Program-made: the position numbers and the translations under genes
NCBI GenBank assembly: GCA_024695145.1
Contig: JAILIS010000006.1
Coordinates: forward strand, 1 to 64,000
DNA from: Lachnospiraceae bacterium
GTDB taxonomy: Bacteria > Bacillota > Clostridia > Lachnospirales > Lachnospiraceae
Length of the DNA stretch: 64,000 bases
Direction: 5' to 3'
In this document: piece after piece, positions 24,490 to 32,717 of the stretch
Numbering within the stretch: position 1 is the stretch's first letter
Layout of the letters: every line of letters starts with the position of its first letter
Notes under the pieces: model-generated
Told to the model about the DNA's origin: nothing
What the model saw: the letters and a program-made list of their open reading frames with translations, nothing else
Database searches by the model: none

Positions 24490-25808
24490 TTTTCTCCTCT
24501 TTCCCTGATAACGAACTTAAGCGGTGTTCCGACAAATCCGAAAGCATTCCGGATCTGATTTTCCAGATATCTGACATAGGAAAAATGCATCAGTTCTTTA
24601 TCATTAACAAATATAACAAAAGTAGGCGGTTTGATACCCACCTGTGTCATATAGAGCAGTTTAAGTCTCTTACCGCGATCACTTGGCGGCTGCTGAAGCG
24701 CTGTAGCTTCCGTCATGATCTCGTTGAGTACACCGGTGGCAATACGCATCGAAGCACTTGCACACACACTGTCGATGACATCATAGAGCTTTGTAAGCCT
24801 CTGTCCCGTGACCGCAGATATGAACATTATCTGGGCATACGGGATGAACGACAGAACATTGCGTATGTCCTTTTCAAACTTTTTGGCAGTCTTTCCGTCT
24901 TTTTCGACTGTATCCCATTTATTGACGGCGATAATGATGCCTTTTCCGCTGTCATGGGCAATACCCGCTATTTTGGCATCCTGCTCGGTCACACCTTCAG
25001 AGGCATCAATAACAATAACGGCAACATCGCATCTTTCAATTGCCGCAACCGTTCTGACGACCATATAATGCTCAAGATCTTCCTTGACGTTCTTTTTCCT
25101 GCGAAGACCGGCCGTATCTATGAAAATGTACTCTTTTTTATCATGCCGGACTGTTGTGTCAACGGCATCTCTTGTGGTACCCGCTATATCGGATACGATC
25201 ACACGTTCTTTGCCTGTCAGTTTATTGATTATGGATGATTTTCCGACATTCGGCTTGCCAACTATGGCTATCTTCGGACGCTCATCTTCTTCCTCATCAT
25301 CCGATGACGGAGGAAAATACGCCGTAACGGCATCAAGAAGCTCACCGAGGCCCTGTAGGTTTGCAGCCGATACGGCAACGGGATCTCCGATCCCAAGATT
25401 GTAGAATTCATATACGTCATTGCCGAATTTACGGATGTCATCAACTTTGTTGACACACAGAACAACAGGCTTCTTGCTGCGGCGCAGCATATCGGCCACC
25501 TTGGAATCCGAATCAACCAGTCCCTGTCTGACATCCACCATGAACACTATGACATCAGCCGTATCTATCGCCGTCTGAGCCTGTTCCCTCATCATCTGAA
25601 GGATCCTGTCCGAACTGTCAGGCTCGATCCCGCCGGTATCTATCAGTGTGAAATTACGATCCAGCCAGGAAACCTCGGCATATATCCGATCTCTGGTTAT
25701 TCCGGGCGTATCTTTTACTATCGATATGCGCTGTCCGCACAATACGTTGAACAGGCTTGATTTGCCTACGTTCGGCCGACCTACTATGGCCACAACCGGC
25801 TTACTCAT
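24486..25808 (-). CDS. der: Ribosome biogenesis GTPase Der (EngA)
   Basis: Double-GTPase that helps assemble the 50S subunit. The 440-residue protein has two Era-like G domains: G1 GRPNVGKSS with DTGG and NKVD in the first, and GKPNVGKSS with DTAG and NKWD in the second. The C-terminal KH-like domain runs to the end with PPTFVIFVNDKELMHFSYVRYLENQIR. An acidic linker (SSDDEEEDE) separates the two G domains. The start overlaps the DUF512 gene by 8 bp, and the stop overlaps plsY. Confidence 0.98.
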   Translation of the reverse strand: MSKPVVAIVGRPNVGKSSLFNVLCGQRISIVKDTPGITRDRIYAEVSWLDRNFTLIDTGGIEPDSSDRILQMMREQAQTAIDTADVIVFMVDVRQGLVDSDSKVADMLRRSKKPVVLCVNKVDDIRKFGNDVYEFYNLGIGDPVAVSAANLQGLGELLDAVTAYFPPSSDDEEEDERPKIAIVGKPNVGKSSIINKLTGKERVIVSDIAGTTRDAVDTTVRHDKKEYIFIDTAGLRRKKNVKEDLEHYMVVRTVAAIERCDVAVIVIDASEGVTEQDAKIAGIAHDSGKGIIIAVNKWDTVEKDGKTAKKFEKDIRNVLSFIPYAQIMFISAVTGQRLTKLYDVIDSVCASASMRIATGVLNEIMTEATALQQPPSDRGKRLKLLYMTQVGIKPPTFVIFVNDKELMHFSYVRYLENQIRNAFGFVGTPLKFVIRERGEN

Positions 25809-27153
25809 AAAGCTTCTCTTTCAGTATAAAATCAATAAGGTCCAATCTGTTTGATTTTACAATATGTGTATTTACTTGTAAAGCCCCCTCAAGGTCCGAA
25901 ACCTTGATGTTATCAAGGAAAATGTCCTCATCTCTTTTCATCATCTGTGACGGTATGAAAAGACAGTCTCCGAGTTCTTTACCCTTAAGCTGCGCTATTA
26001 TGTCTCCTCCCGTAACAAGCCCCGTTACCGTGATCTTTTCCCCGAAAAAATCATTCCTTACGGCATATACGTTATACGAAACGTTTGGAAACAGGGCACA
26101 GATCTTCCCCACGGCCCTGTCGACATACGGCCGGGCAAGGGAACCGGTAACAATGGAAAACGAGGCAGAGCATGCATTTACATCTATCTTTCCTTCATTT
26201 ATGTAAGCTACTGCCCGTTCGTATGCGCTGTCATAATCATCCATCATAAGCCGCAGCATCCCGACTCCGTTCTCGAGCTGCGGATAGTCATCATATTCAT
26301 CAGCCGGCGGGATCGGCCTTTCTGCCAGTATGTATATCTCATCCGAAGCATGGGCAAAATGAATACCATGGTCTTTCATTGCCCGCTTTTGTATGTCTTC
26401 CGTTACAGCCAGTACCTCCAGGGCATCCTCTTTTACTATGGCTTCGAGAGGATACAGCCCCTCGCGGTATTTGGTAAGGCCCACCGGAACAACAGAGACG
26501 CTTTGCATGACCGGTGCATATTGAAGCAGATCGTTGAGCGATCTTTTGAGTTCATCCCCGTCATTTACGCCTTTGCAGAGTACTATCTGGGCATTCATGG
26601 TTATACCGGCTTCATAAAGCCTGCCGATCTTGGAAAGCGCCTGCCCTGCAAAACGGTTATTCAGCATCATACAGCGAAGTTCGGGATTGGTAGTCTGAAC
26701 GGAAATGTTTATCGGACTCAGTCTGTAGCGGATGATCCTGTCGATATCGTGATCGTCCATATTCGTCAGTGTCACGTAATTGCCCTGAAGAAACGACAGC
26801 CTTGAATCATCGTCCTTGAAATACAGTGTGGGTCTCATACCAGCGGGCATCTGGTCGATAAAGCAGAAGATACATTTATTTCTGCAGCTTCTGTACTCAT
26901 CCATGATCCCTTCACCAAAATCTATTCCGAGATCCTCTTCTTCATCTTTTTCAATCTCAAGATCCCAGATCTCGCCGTCGGTCTTTCGTATTGAAACGGT
27001 CAGTTCGCTGCTTTGAACGTAAAAACGGTAGTCAAGTATGTCTTCGATCACATTATCGTCAATACTAAGAAGAGCATCGCCGGCCTCAACTCCCATCTGG
27101 GCGGCAATGCTTCCTTCTTCTACGAATGTGATTATATGTTCGTGTTTATTCAT
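25801..27153 (-). CDS. DUF512 protein with N-terminal PDZ-like and radical-SAM-type cysteine motif
   Basis: 450 residues, typically encoded beside der in Clostridia. A PDZ-like module is seen at the N-terminus (GSIAAQMGVEAGDALLSIDD). The motif CRNKCIFCF (C-x3-C-x2-C) follows near residue 92, as in radical SAM enzymes. The rest of the barrel (QTTNPELRCMMLNN, NAQIVLCKGVND) leads into the DUF512 C-terminal region. The precise reaction is not known to me. Its start shares ATGA with the end of dut. Confidence 0.9.
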   Translation of the reverse strand: MNKHEHIITFVEEGSIAAQMGVEAGDALLSIDDNVIEDILDYRFYVQSSELTVSIRKTDGEIWDLEIEKDEEEDLGIDFGEGIMDEYRSCRNKCIFCFIDQMPAGMRPTLYFKDDDSRLSFLQGNYVTLTNMDDHDIDRIIRYRLSPINISVQTTNPELRCMMLNNRFAGQALSKIGRLYEAGITMNAQIVLCKGVNDGDELKRSLNDLLQYAPVMQSVSVVPVGLTKYREGLYPLEAIVKEDALEVLAVTEDIQKRAMKDHGIHFAHASDEIYILAERPIPPADEYDDYPQLENGVGMLRLMMDDYDSAYERAVAYINEGKIDVNACSASFSIVTGSLARPYVDRAVGKICALFPNVSYNVYAVRNDFFGEKITVTGLVTGGDIIAQLKGKELGDCLFIPSQMMKRDEDIFLDNIKVSDLEGALQVNTHIVKSNRLDLIDFILKEKLYE

Positions 27154-27659
27154 CTGCCTGTGCTTCCGAATCCGCCGTTTCGCTCATCGGTAGTGTCATC
27201 ATCTTCAGTGATCCCGTACGGAAGGAATATCCCCTGGGCAAACCCGCCGCCTGCGGGAACATCAACGGTCTTTCCTTCTTTGGAATCGTTTGTTATCTTA
27301 ATGAAAATGTGTCCTTCATTATCGGAATTACAGTAGTCGCTGTCTATAACCCCGACAGTATTGTTAAGCTGCAGCCTGTATTTAAAACCAAGACCGCTTC
27401 TCGGGAAGATCATGAGCACCCAGTCGCTGTTCATCTCGGCTCTTATCCCCGTCGGGATCTTTACGGTCTGGCCCGGCTCCAGATGTATTGCCACCGGAGT
27501 GTAAAAATCATACCCGGCAGAGCCTGCCGTAGCCCTTTTCGGAAGGTCTATCGATTCATATATGGCACGTATCTGTTCATCATCTCCTCCGAAATCATCC
27601 TTATAAGCCGATAAGAATTGGGAAAAGCTTACTTTACTGAATCTGGCTATCCTGTTCAT
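27150..27659 (-). CDS. dut: dUTP diphosphatase
   Basis: Hydrolyses dUTP to dUMP and diphosphate, keeping uracil out of DNA and supplying thymidylate synthesis. The 169-residue trimeric-type protein has the family motifs: SAGYDFYTP (motif 1), PRSGLGFKY (2), NTVGVIDSDYCN (3, with the catalytic Asp), GGGFAQGIF (4) and the Gly-rich C-terminal arm RNGGFGSTGR (5). An N-terminal stretch of about 35 residues precedes motif 1, longer than in many homologues. It lies in line with nrdD and nrdG, all serving deoxynucleotide supply. Confidence 0.96.
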   Translation of the reverse strand: MNRIARFSKVSFSQFLSAYKDDFGGDDEQIRAIYESIDLPKRATAGSAGYDFYTPVAIHLEPGQTVKIPTGIRAEMNSDWVLMIFPRSGLGFKYRLQLNNTVGVIDSDYCNSDNEGHIFIKITNDSKEGKTVDVPAGGGFAQGIFLPYGITEDDDTTDERNGGFGSTGR

Positions 27660-27698
27660 ATTCCATCCTTTTCATGATTCAGACAATAGATCTGTCAT

Positions 27699-28208
27699 TT
27701 AATAATAATCGTCACAATAGATCACGGGAACTTCCGGGGTATCGGATGAAAGAGTTGCCGCGACATCGATAACCCGCTGGTTGGCACTTCCCTTCCAGAG
27801 AAGCTTCACATCCCGCTCTTCTGCATGAAATTCCCCGTCCACAAGTACGTCTATATACTTCATCAACGGATCGGTATACAGATCTTCCCACGAATCCCCG
27901 GTATACATCCATACAGTCTTGCCCGGGAATCTGTCCTTGATCTGCATGGCAAGATCTCTGATGTCCTGATAGTTCGTACAGTACATCGGATCTCCACCCG
28001 AAAAGGTCACTCCGCTGATGTAAGGTTTGCGAAGTTCCGTAAATATCTCTTCTCTGGCAGCGTCGTCAAAAGGCAGCCCGCCGTTCGGATCCCACGTCGA
28101 AGGATTCTGACATTCGCTGCAGCAGTGGGAACATCCGGCCACCCATAATACGACACGGAGACCATCGCCGTTGAGCATGTCGTCCTTGGTAATGTTATGA
28201 TATCTCAT
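27699..28208 (-). CDS. nrdG: Anaerobic ribonucleotide reductase activating protein
   Basis: Radical SAM enzyme that makes the glycyl radical on NrdD. The 169-residue protein has the cluster motif CSHCCSEC (C-x3-C-x2-C) near residue 26 and the SAM-binding GGDPMY. Its ATG overlaps the nrdD stop (TAATG), the usual coupling for this pair. A gap of 39 bp separates it from dut, the largest in this part of the run. Confidence 0.97.
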   Translation of the reverse strand: MRYHNITKDDMLNGDGLRVVLWVAGCSHCCSECQNPSTWDPNGGLPFDDAAREEIFTELRKPYISGVTFSGGDPMYCTNYQDIRDLAMQIKDRFPGKTVWMYTGDSWEDLYTDPLMKYIDVLVDGEFHAEERDVKLLWKGSANQRVIDVAATLSSDTPEVPVIYCDDYY

Positions 28209-30412
28209 TACATGCTCTTCCTTTCGGCGATCTCAGCCATCTTGGCATCATTAAGACGCGTATCCCCGTGAACTCTCGAATATGACAGATATCCGTTCAT
28301 CCTGTCGATCTTTGTGAGATTACGGCTGCCGCACTTCGGACACACATCCATCTCGAGCTCCTGGTGACCGCAGTCGTCACAATATGCAAGTGACATATTA
28401 ACGCCCTCATACAGTCCCATATCCATGGCACGGTTGATAAGGGTACGGATAGCCCCGAGATTGTAGTCTATCGGATAACGCACATACTGGATCTTACCGC
28501 CGTTTGAAAGCTCCCAGAACCTGTATTCACTGTCCTGTTTCTCGATCGGAGTGATATCCTCCGTGACATGGCAGTGGAAACTGTTTGATACATAATCCCT
28601 GTCGGAAACATTCTCGATTATCCCGTATTTCTTACGGAACTGCTTGACCTGCAGTCCGCACAGATTTTCCGCGGGAGTTCCGTAGATGGCATAAAGGTTC
28701 CCGTCCTCTTCTTTGAACTGCGTGATCTTGGTGTTTATATACTCGAGCACTTCAAGAGCGAACTGTCCGTCCTCGTACAGTGATTTTTTGTTATAAAGCT
28801 GCTGGAGCTCGTTAAGAGCCGTGATACCGAAAGATGCCGTTGCATATTTAAGAAGCGGTTTGATCTTGTCGGTAAGCTTTAAGTGCCCCTGGTAAAATCC
28901 GCCCTCACAGTATGCAAGAGGATTGGTCGACGCACGCATCTCGCCGAGATATGCATATGTCCTTATATGAAGCTGTCTGATCAGATTGAGGTAGTAATCA
29001 AGTACCGAATAGAAGTCCTTACTCTCCTGACGTGACTTGGCAAGGATCATCGGAAGATTAAGTGATACCGCTCCTATATTGAATCTGCCGACAAACACGG
29101 GAACATCGTCATCATCAGCCGGATGCATCCCCCCGCGTTCGTACCATGGTGACAGAAAAGCCCTGCATCCCATGGGTGAGATGATCTTGCCGTATCTTTT
29201 GTACATTGATGCAATATAACCTTTTCCGGTAAGCGACAGCCAGTCGGGATACATCGTCTTGCTCGAGCATCTGACACCGGCTTCAAACACGTCCTCAAGT
29301 TCCTTGCCCGGACCGTGAAGATTCTCATCATACAAAAATACGATCTTCGGGAAGAGAACCGGCTTCTTGCATTCCTTCTTGCCCTGTCCGGCTCTTCTGA
29401 CATCGAGCATCGTGATCGTCGCCATCTTGGAAAACCTTGCCGTTCCTGTACCTGCAGTTACCGTGATGAACGGATAATCACCCCTGGAACTGGCAACCGT
29501 ATTGAACTTGTATTCCCATCCCTGGAAGCCCTGCTCAAAATCACGATGAACGTCCTTTTCGGCTTCCTCTTCGGCTCTTTTTTCATCTATTCCGAGCGCC
29601 TTATACTTATCTATATATTTCTGATAGCTCTTCTCGGCATAAGGTTCAAGGATAAGATCGACAGAAGGTACCGTGAATCCGCCATACTGCTGGCTTGCCG
29701 CCGACAGCACGATATCTCCTATCACATCAAATGCGACATCAAGTGTTTTCGGTTCGTTATACCAGATGTTACCCATCTCAAAACCGCCTTTTAAAACGCT
29801 TTCCACGTCAAAAAGACAGCAGTTCATCGTATCACGCCTGGCTGACATATCGTGAATATAAATATAACCGTCCCTGCAGGCCTGGATCTCTTCTGTCGTA
29901 AGGAAAAACTTCTGATACAGTTCTTTGTTGAACTGATTAAAGATAAGACTCCTCTTTGTCGATACAAGAGCAGAATCGGTATTTGCGTTTTCCTTGTCAC
30001 CCACGTACATGATGGACTGGCTCTTCATGTACACGTCATCAAGCATCCTGACAAAATCCTGCTTGTAGTTCCGGTAATCCCTGTAACTCTTGGCAACTAT
30101 CGGCTTGACTTCTTCAAGAGCCGATTCGACTATATTATGCATAACGGGGATCGGGATCTCGTCAGCACCAAGTTCATTGACCTTGTCAACAACCTTCTGA
30201 CATATAAAAGCCTTCTCTTCCTCGGAAAACTTCGTAAGTGCCCTGTATGCCGACTTGCCGACCGCATCAACGACTTTCTGGACGTTAAAATCCTCATGGG
30301 TCCCGTCCTTCTTGATCATCCTGACCGGTCTGTCAGGTTTGTAAAGCGATGCGTAATCAACCGAATCCTCAGTATTTTTGTTCGTGTCCTGATCAGTGGA
30401 TAATACAGCCAT
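28208..30412 (-). CDS. nrdD: Anaerobic (class III) ribonucleoside-triphosphate reductase
   Basis: Reduces ribonucleoside triphosphates in the absence of oxygen. The 734-residue protein has an N-terminal ATP-cone (residues about 30-120; VRMIKKDGTHEDFNVQKVV), the ten-stranded barrel, and a C-terminal zinc site (CDDCGHQ...VCPKCGS). The glycyl-radical loop RMNGYLSYSR follows. ATG at 30412 follows GGGAGGTAATT. Expression is probably repressed by NrdR: one predicted operator lies between the promoter boxes and one just downstream of the start point. The ATP-cone also indicates allosteric control by dATP. Confidence 0.98.
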   Translation of the reverse strand: MAVLSTDQDTNKNTEDSVDYASLYKPDRPVRMIKKDGTHEDFNVQKVVDAVGKSAYRALTKFSEEEKAFICQKVVDKVNELGADEIPIPVMHNIVESALEEVKPIVAKSYRDYRNYKQDFVRMLDDVYMKSQSIMYVGDKENANTDSALVSTKRSLIFNQFNKELYQKFFLTTEEIQACRDGYIYIHDMSARRDTMNCCLFDVESVLKGGFEMGNIWYNEPKTLDVAFDVIGDIVLSAASQQYGGFTVPSVDLILEPYAEKSYQKYIDKYKALGIDEKRAEEEAEKDVHRDFEQGFQGWEYKFNTVASSRGDYPFITVTAGTGTARFSKMATITMLDVRRAGQGKKECKKPVLFPKIVFLYDENLHGPGKELEDVFEAGVRCSSKTMYPDWLSLTGKGYIASMYKRYGKIISPMGCRAFLSPWYERGGMHPADDDDVPVFVGRFNIGAVSLNLPMILAKSRQESKDFYSVLDYYLNLIRQLHIRTYAYLGEMRASTNPLAYCEGGFYQGHLKLTDKIKPLLKYATASFGITALNELQQLYNKKSLYEDGQFALEVLEYINTKITQFKEEDGNLYAIYGTPAENLCGLQVKQFRKKYGIIENVSDRDYVSNSFHCHVTEDITPIEKQDSEYRFWELSNGGKIQYVRYPIDYNLGAIRTLINRAMDMGLYEGVNMSLAYCDDCGHQELEMDVCPKCGSRNLTKIDRMNGYLSYSRVHGDTRLNDAKMAEIAERKSM

Positions 30413-30425
30413 AATTACCTCCCGG

Positions 30426-30441
30426 AAACAATATCTTGTAT
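30426..30441 (-). promoter_or_regulatory. NrdR box 1 of nrdD
   Basis: AAACAATATCTTGTAT matches the NrdR consensus ACACWATATATWGTGT at 13 of 16 positions, including the whole CWATAT..TWGT core except one base. It lies just downstream of the predicted transcription start. Its distance from box 2 is 32 bp start to start. Confidence 0.72.
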
Positions 30442-30451
30442 CATAAACTAT

Positions 30452-30481
30452 AATTTAACACTACATAATGTTTGCTGTCAA
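30452..30481 (-). promoter_or_regulatory. Sigma-A promoter of the nrdDG run
   Basis: On the minus strand TTGACA (30476-30481), an 18-bp spacer and TAAATT (30452-30457). The predicted start near 30445 gives a leader of about 33 nt. This is the only strong promoter seen ahead of the 23-kb minus-strand gene run. Confidence 0.75.
30458..30473 (-). promoter_or_regulatory. NrdR box 2 of nrdD
   Basis: ACACTACATAATGTTT on the + strand matches the NrdR consensus at 13 of 16 positions. It fills the spacer between -35 and -10, so bound repressor would block RNA polymerase. The 16-bp gap to box 1 equals three helical turns start to start, the usual arrangement. Confidence 0.75.
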
Positions 30482-30543
30482 CGCGTTTTTTTTGATCAAA
30501 GAACGTAAAAAATGATTTTATTAATGCAATCAAATGAAAGTCG

Positions 30544-30552
30544 TGTTATATT
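30544..30552 (+). promoter_or_regulatory. Extended -10 element for the AP2/HNH-like gene
   Basis: TGTTATATT fits an extended -10 box about 50 bp ahead of the preferred ATG. No good -35 is seen, which an extended -10 can tolerate. The rest of the nrdD-AP2 intergenic gap is AT-rich with no ORF. Confidence 0.45.
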
Positions 30553-30600
30553 AATGTAGACGTTGGTTACTGAATCTTATACATGAAAGGTAATGGAAGT

Positions 30601-31389
30601 ATGGCACTTGCCGGCGCATTCAAGGCACAGCTCAAGAACGGGAAATACTATTACAGGAGTTCCGTCACCTATAAGAACAAGCATATAAGTCTCGGAAGCT
30701 ACAGTACCGAGGATGCTGCTCACAATGCCTACAGGGTTGCCAAGGAGCTGATCTCCAACAGGTCAATAACCATTGATGCTTACCGCACGGATACGGCACT
30801 TGATTTTGACAAATTCGTTACCATTATCAATTTCAGGGATAACAATGTTTATATCAAGAATCCCATCTATCTTGAGAAGACTTACTTTTCCTACTATCTC
30901 ACTCCTTCAATGGTTTTTAAGTTCGATATAGACGATCTGTTTTATTTTGCCAGCCACAAGATCAGCCGCAGGCGTGGTCATCTGTGGGTAGCCGATTACG
31001 GTATGCAGGTCAATCTGTACAGCAGGTACGGGATCAAGCCCCATGCGGTGCTCGGCCGTGACTACAGATTTATCAACGGTGACAGATATGATTTCAGGTA
31101 TGACAATATAGAGATAATCAACCGCTACACAGGTGTATATGCCGTCAAGCGCGGTGTTTATACGAAGTATTCGGCCCGTATTCTCGTAAACGGACTGTAT
31201 ACGATCGGTACATATGATACAGAGACCGAGGCTGCCATTGCATACAACAAAGCAGCGGATATCATCAAAAAAGCACGCCCCGGCAAAAACTTCAGACAGA
31301 ATTATATAGATTCCCTGTCTGCCAAAGACTACGCTCTTATGTACATCAAGGTTCCGATATCAGACAGGATATTTGCCGATTTTACTTAA
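30601..31389 (+). CDS. AP2-like DNA-binding protein with degenerate HNH core
   Basis: 262 residues from the preferred ATG at 30601; the track's ATG at 30583 lacks a ribosome site, while AAAGG lies 10 bases before 30601. Two AP2-type modules are visible. The N-terminal one has YYYRSSVTYKNKHISLGSYSTEDAAHNAY, and a better one near residues 177-224 has YSARILVNGLYTIGTYDTETEAAIAYNKAA. Between them the segment YRFINGDRYDFRYDNIEII lines up with the phage HNH pattern DHINGDxxDNRxxNL, but the catalytic His is Phe and the Asn of DNR is Phe. Known relatives are AP2/HNH homing endonucleases. This copy is probably a DNA-binding protein that no longer cuts. No mobile element borders are seen around it. Confidence 0.7.
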   Translation: MALAGAFKAQLKNGKYYYRSSVTYKNKHISLGSYSTEDAAHNAYRVAKELISNRSITIDAYRTDTALDFDKFVTIINFRDNNVYIKNPIYLEKTYFSYYLTPSMVFKFDIDDLFYFASHKISRRRGHLWVADYGMQVNLYSRYGIKPHAVLGRDYRFINGDRYDFRYDNIEIINRYTGVYAVKRGVYTKYSARILVNGLYTIGTYDTETEAAIAYNKAADIIKKARPGKNFRQNYIDSLSAKDYALMYIKVPISDRIFADFT

Positions 31390-31397
31390 ACGTTATC

Positions 31398-32651
31398 TCA
31401 CTTCTGTTCGTAATTGATAAAGCTTATGTCCAGATCGATATCCTGGTCTATCCCGTCTATCCTTCCTTTTTTGTTGTACTGCCACATAGTGAACTTATAA
31501 GGAAAATCTGTGGGAACATTTTCATCAGACAGCCAGATATCATAATCTCCGAGTTCCACAAGATCCAGCCCCGTTATGATCATATCCCTTGTTGCATAAA
31601 CAACGGGCTTGTAACCGTAGCCCTTTACTGTATCGCAAAATGTCTTTACGACCGCGGTACGCTCCTTTGATGTGAGTTTGTCTGTCCTGGCCTCATCACC
31701 GCTGACTGTCTCTATATCAATGGCAATGGGATATTTGATGTTAAACCCGGAAACGGCACCCACGATATAGTTTGCTTCCTCTATGGCTTCAGCCTCACTT
31801 ATCGCCTGTGAATAAAAATAAGCACCTGTCTGGATCCCGGCAAGCTGGGCGTTCTGAGCATACTCCACAAACTTCTCATCAAGTGTGATGGTTCCGGTAC
31901 CGTAGCCGCGACTGCCGAGCCGCAGCATGGCAAATCTCACGCCTGCATCCTTTAACTTTGCAAAATCAACAGTTCCGTTATACTTGGACAGGTCGACACC
32001 CTTGATCCCTTCCCGCTTGCTGTCTTTGTATGAGACCATACCGTTCTCGTGGATCAGGTTGCTCTCAAAGTCATAATCGTTCTTGGGAACATCGGATAAT
32101 ATCTCATAATATGTTTTCTTGCCGTTGTAACCTTCAACGGCAAGGTAGTTTTCTTTATCTTTCGGAGCATCATCCTTTGAATCCTTGTTAAGGGATCCTT
32201 CACCCTCTTCGCCCTCATCACGCTTTTTTTTGGGTGTTGACGATGATGAATCATCGTCCGAATCATCATCTTTATCTTTATCTTTTTCTTTATCGGTATC
32301 TTTGTCGGAAGATGATCCTTCTTCGGATTCGGAATCGGGATCCTTGTAAGGAGTAAGTTCTCCTTCGTCCTCTTTCGGATCGGCCTTGGCTGTGCGGCTC
32401 TCCTTTTTTGCGTCTTCCCAAAATTCAAGCTCGGAAGATGTTATGTTGTGACTGTCACTTAAAAAATCATCCTCCCTCTCTTCTTCTTTTGTTTCGGGGG
32501 GCTTTACGGCCGTTTTTTTCGGCTCTGTATTGACATACAGAACGACAAGGAACAGCAGTATCACAAGTGATGCCGCTGCCACGCACATAGCAACAGTCTT
32601 CTTATACGATCTGTTATCATCCGGGTCCTGATTCATGTAAGATGATGCCAT
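31398..32651 (-). CDS. Membrane-anchored GH25 lysozyme-like hydrolase
   Basis: 417 residues: a short cytoplasmic tail, one transmembrane helix at about 20-41, a very acidic Ser/Asp/Glu/Lys-rich stalk (about 50-165), and a C-terminal GH25 muramidase domain. The catalytic acids are Asp220 in GVDLSKYNG and Asp312/Glu314 in IAIDIET. The GAYFYS and WQYNKKGRIDG motifs complete the barrel. It should cleave the N-acetylmuramic-N-acetylglucosamine bond of peptidoglycan from a fixed place on the outer membrane face. The gene is convergent with the AP2/HNH-like gene (8-bp gap) and divergent from apbE. Confidence 0.93.
   Translation of the reverse strand: MASSYMNQDPDDNRSYKKTVAMCVAAASLVILLFLVVLYVNTEPKKTAVKPPETKEEEREDDFLSDSHNITSSELEFWEDAKKESRTAKADPKEDEGELTPYKDPDSESEEGSSSDKDTDKEKDKDKDDDSDDDSSSSTPKKKRDEGEEGEGSLNKDSKDDAPKDKENYLAVEGYNGKKTYYEILSDVPKNDYDFESNLIHENGMVSYKDSKREGIKGVDLSKYNGTVDFAKLKDAGVRFAMLRLGSRGYGTGTITLDEKFVEYAQNAQLAGIQTGAYFYSQAISEAEAIEEANYIVGAVSGFNIKYPIAIDIETVSGDEARTDKLTSKERTAVVKTFCDTVKGYGYKPVVYATRDMIITGLDLVELGDYDIWLSDENVPTDFPYKFTMWQYNKKGRIDGIDQDIDLDISFINYEQK
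32262..32308. repeat. Low-complexity repeat coding for the Lys/Asp stalk of the GH25 protein
   Basis: Imperfect units of tcttta and tcatc run for about 45 bp and encode alternating Lys-Asp/Glu residues on the minus strand. Such tracts vary in length between strains through slippage. Confidence 0.5.
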
Positions 32652-32681
32652 ATGATACCTCTTTATCCGTCAAATAATCCT

Positions 32682-32710
32682 TTGACCTTTTAATATACTT
32701 GTGATAGATA
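32682..32710 (+). promoter_or_regulatory. Sigma-A promoter of apbE, near-leaderless
   Basis: TTGACC, a 17-bp spacer and TAGATA. The predicted start point lies at about 32717, practically on the apbE ATG (32718). No Shine-Dalgarno site is present ahead of the ATG. Confidence 0.6.
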
Positions 32711-32717
32711 ATAATGT

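Noticed and set aside
24585-25238. 217-residue plus-strand ORF
   Set aside because: It is antisense to der, which is certain from its two GTPase domains.
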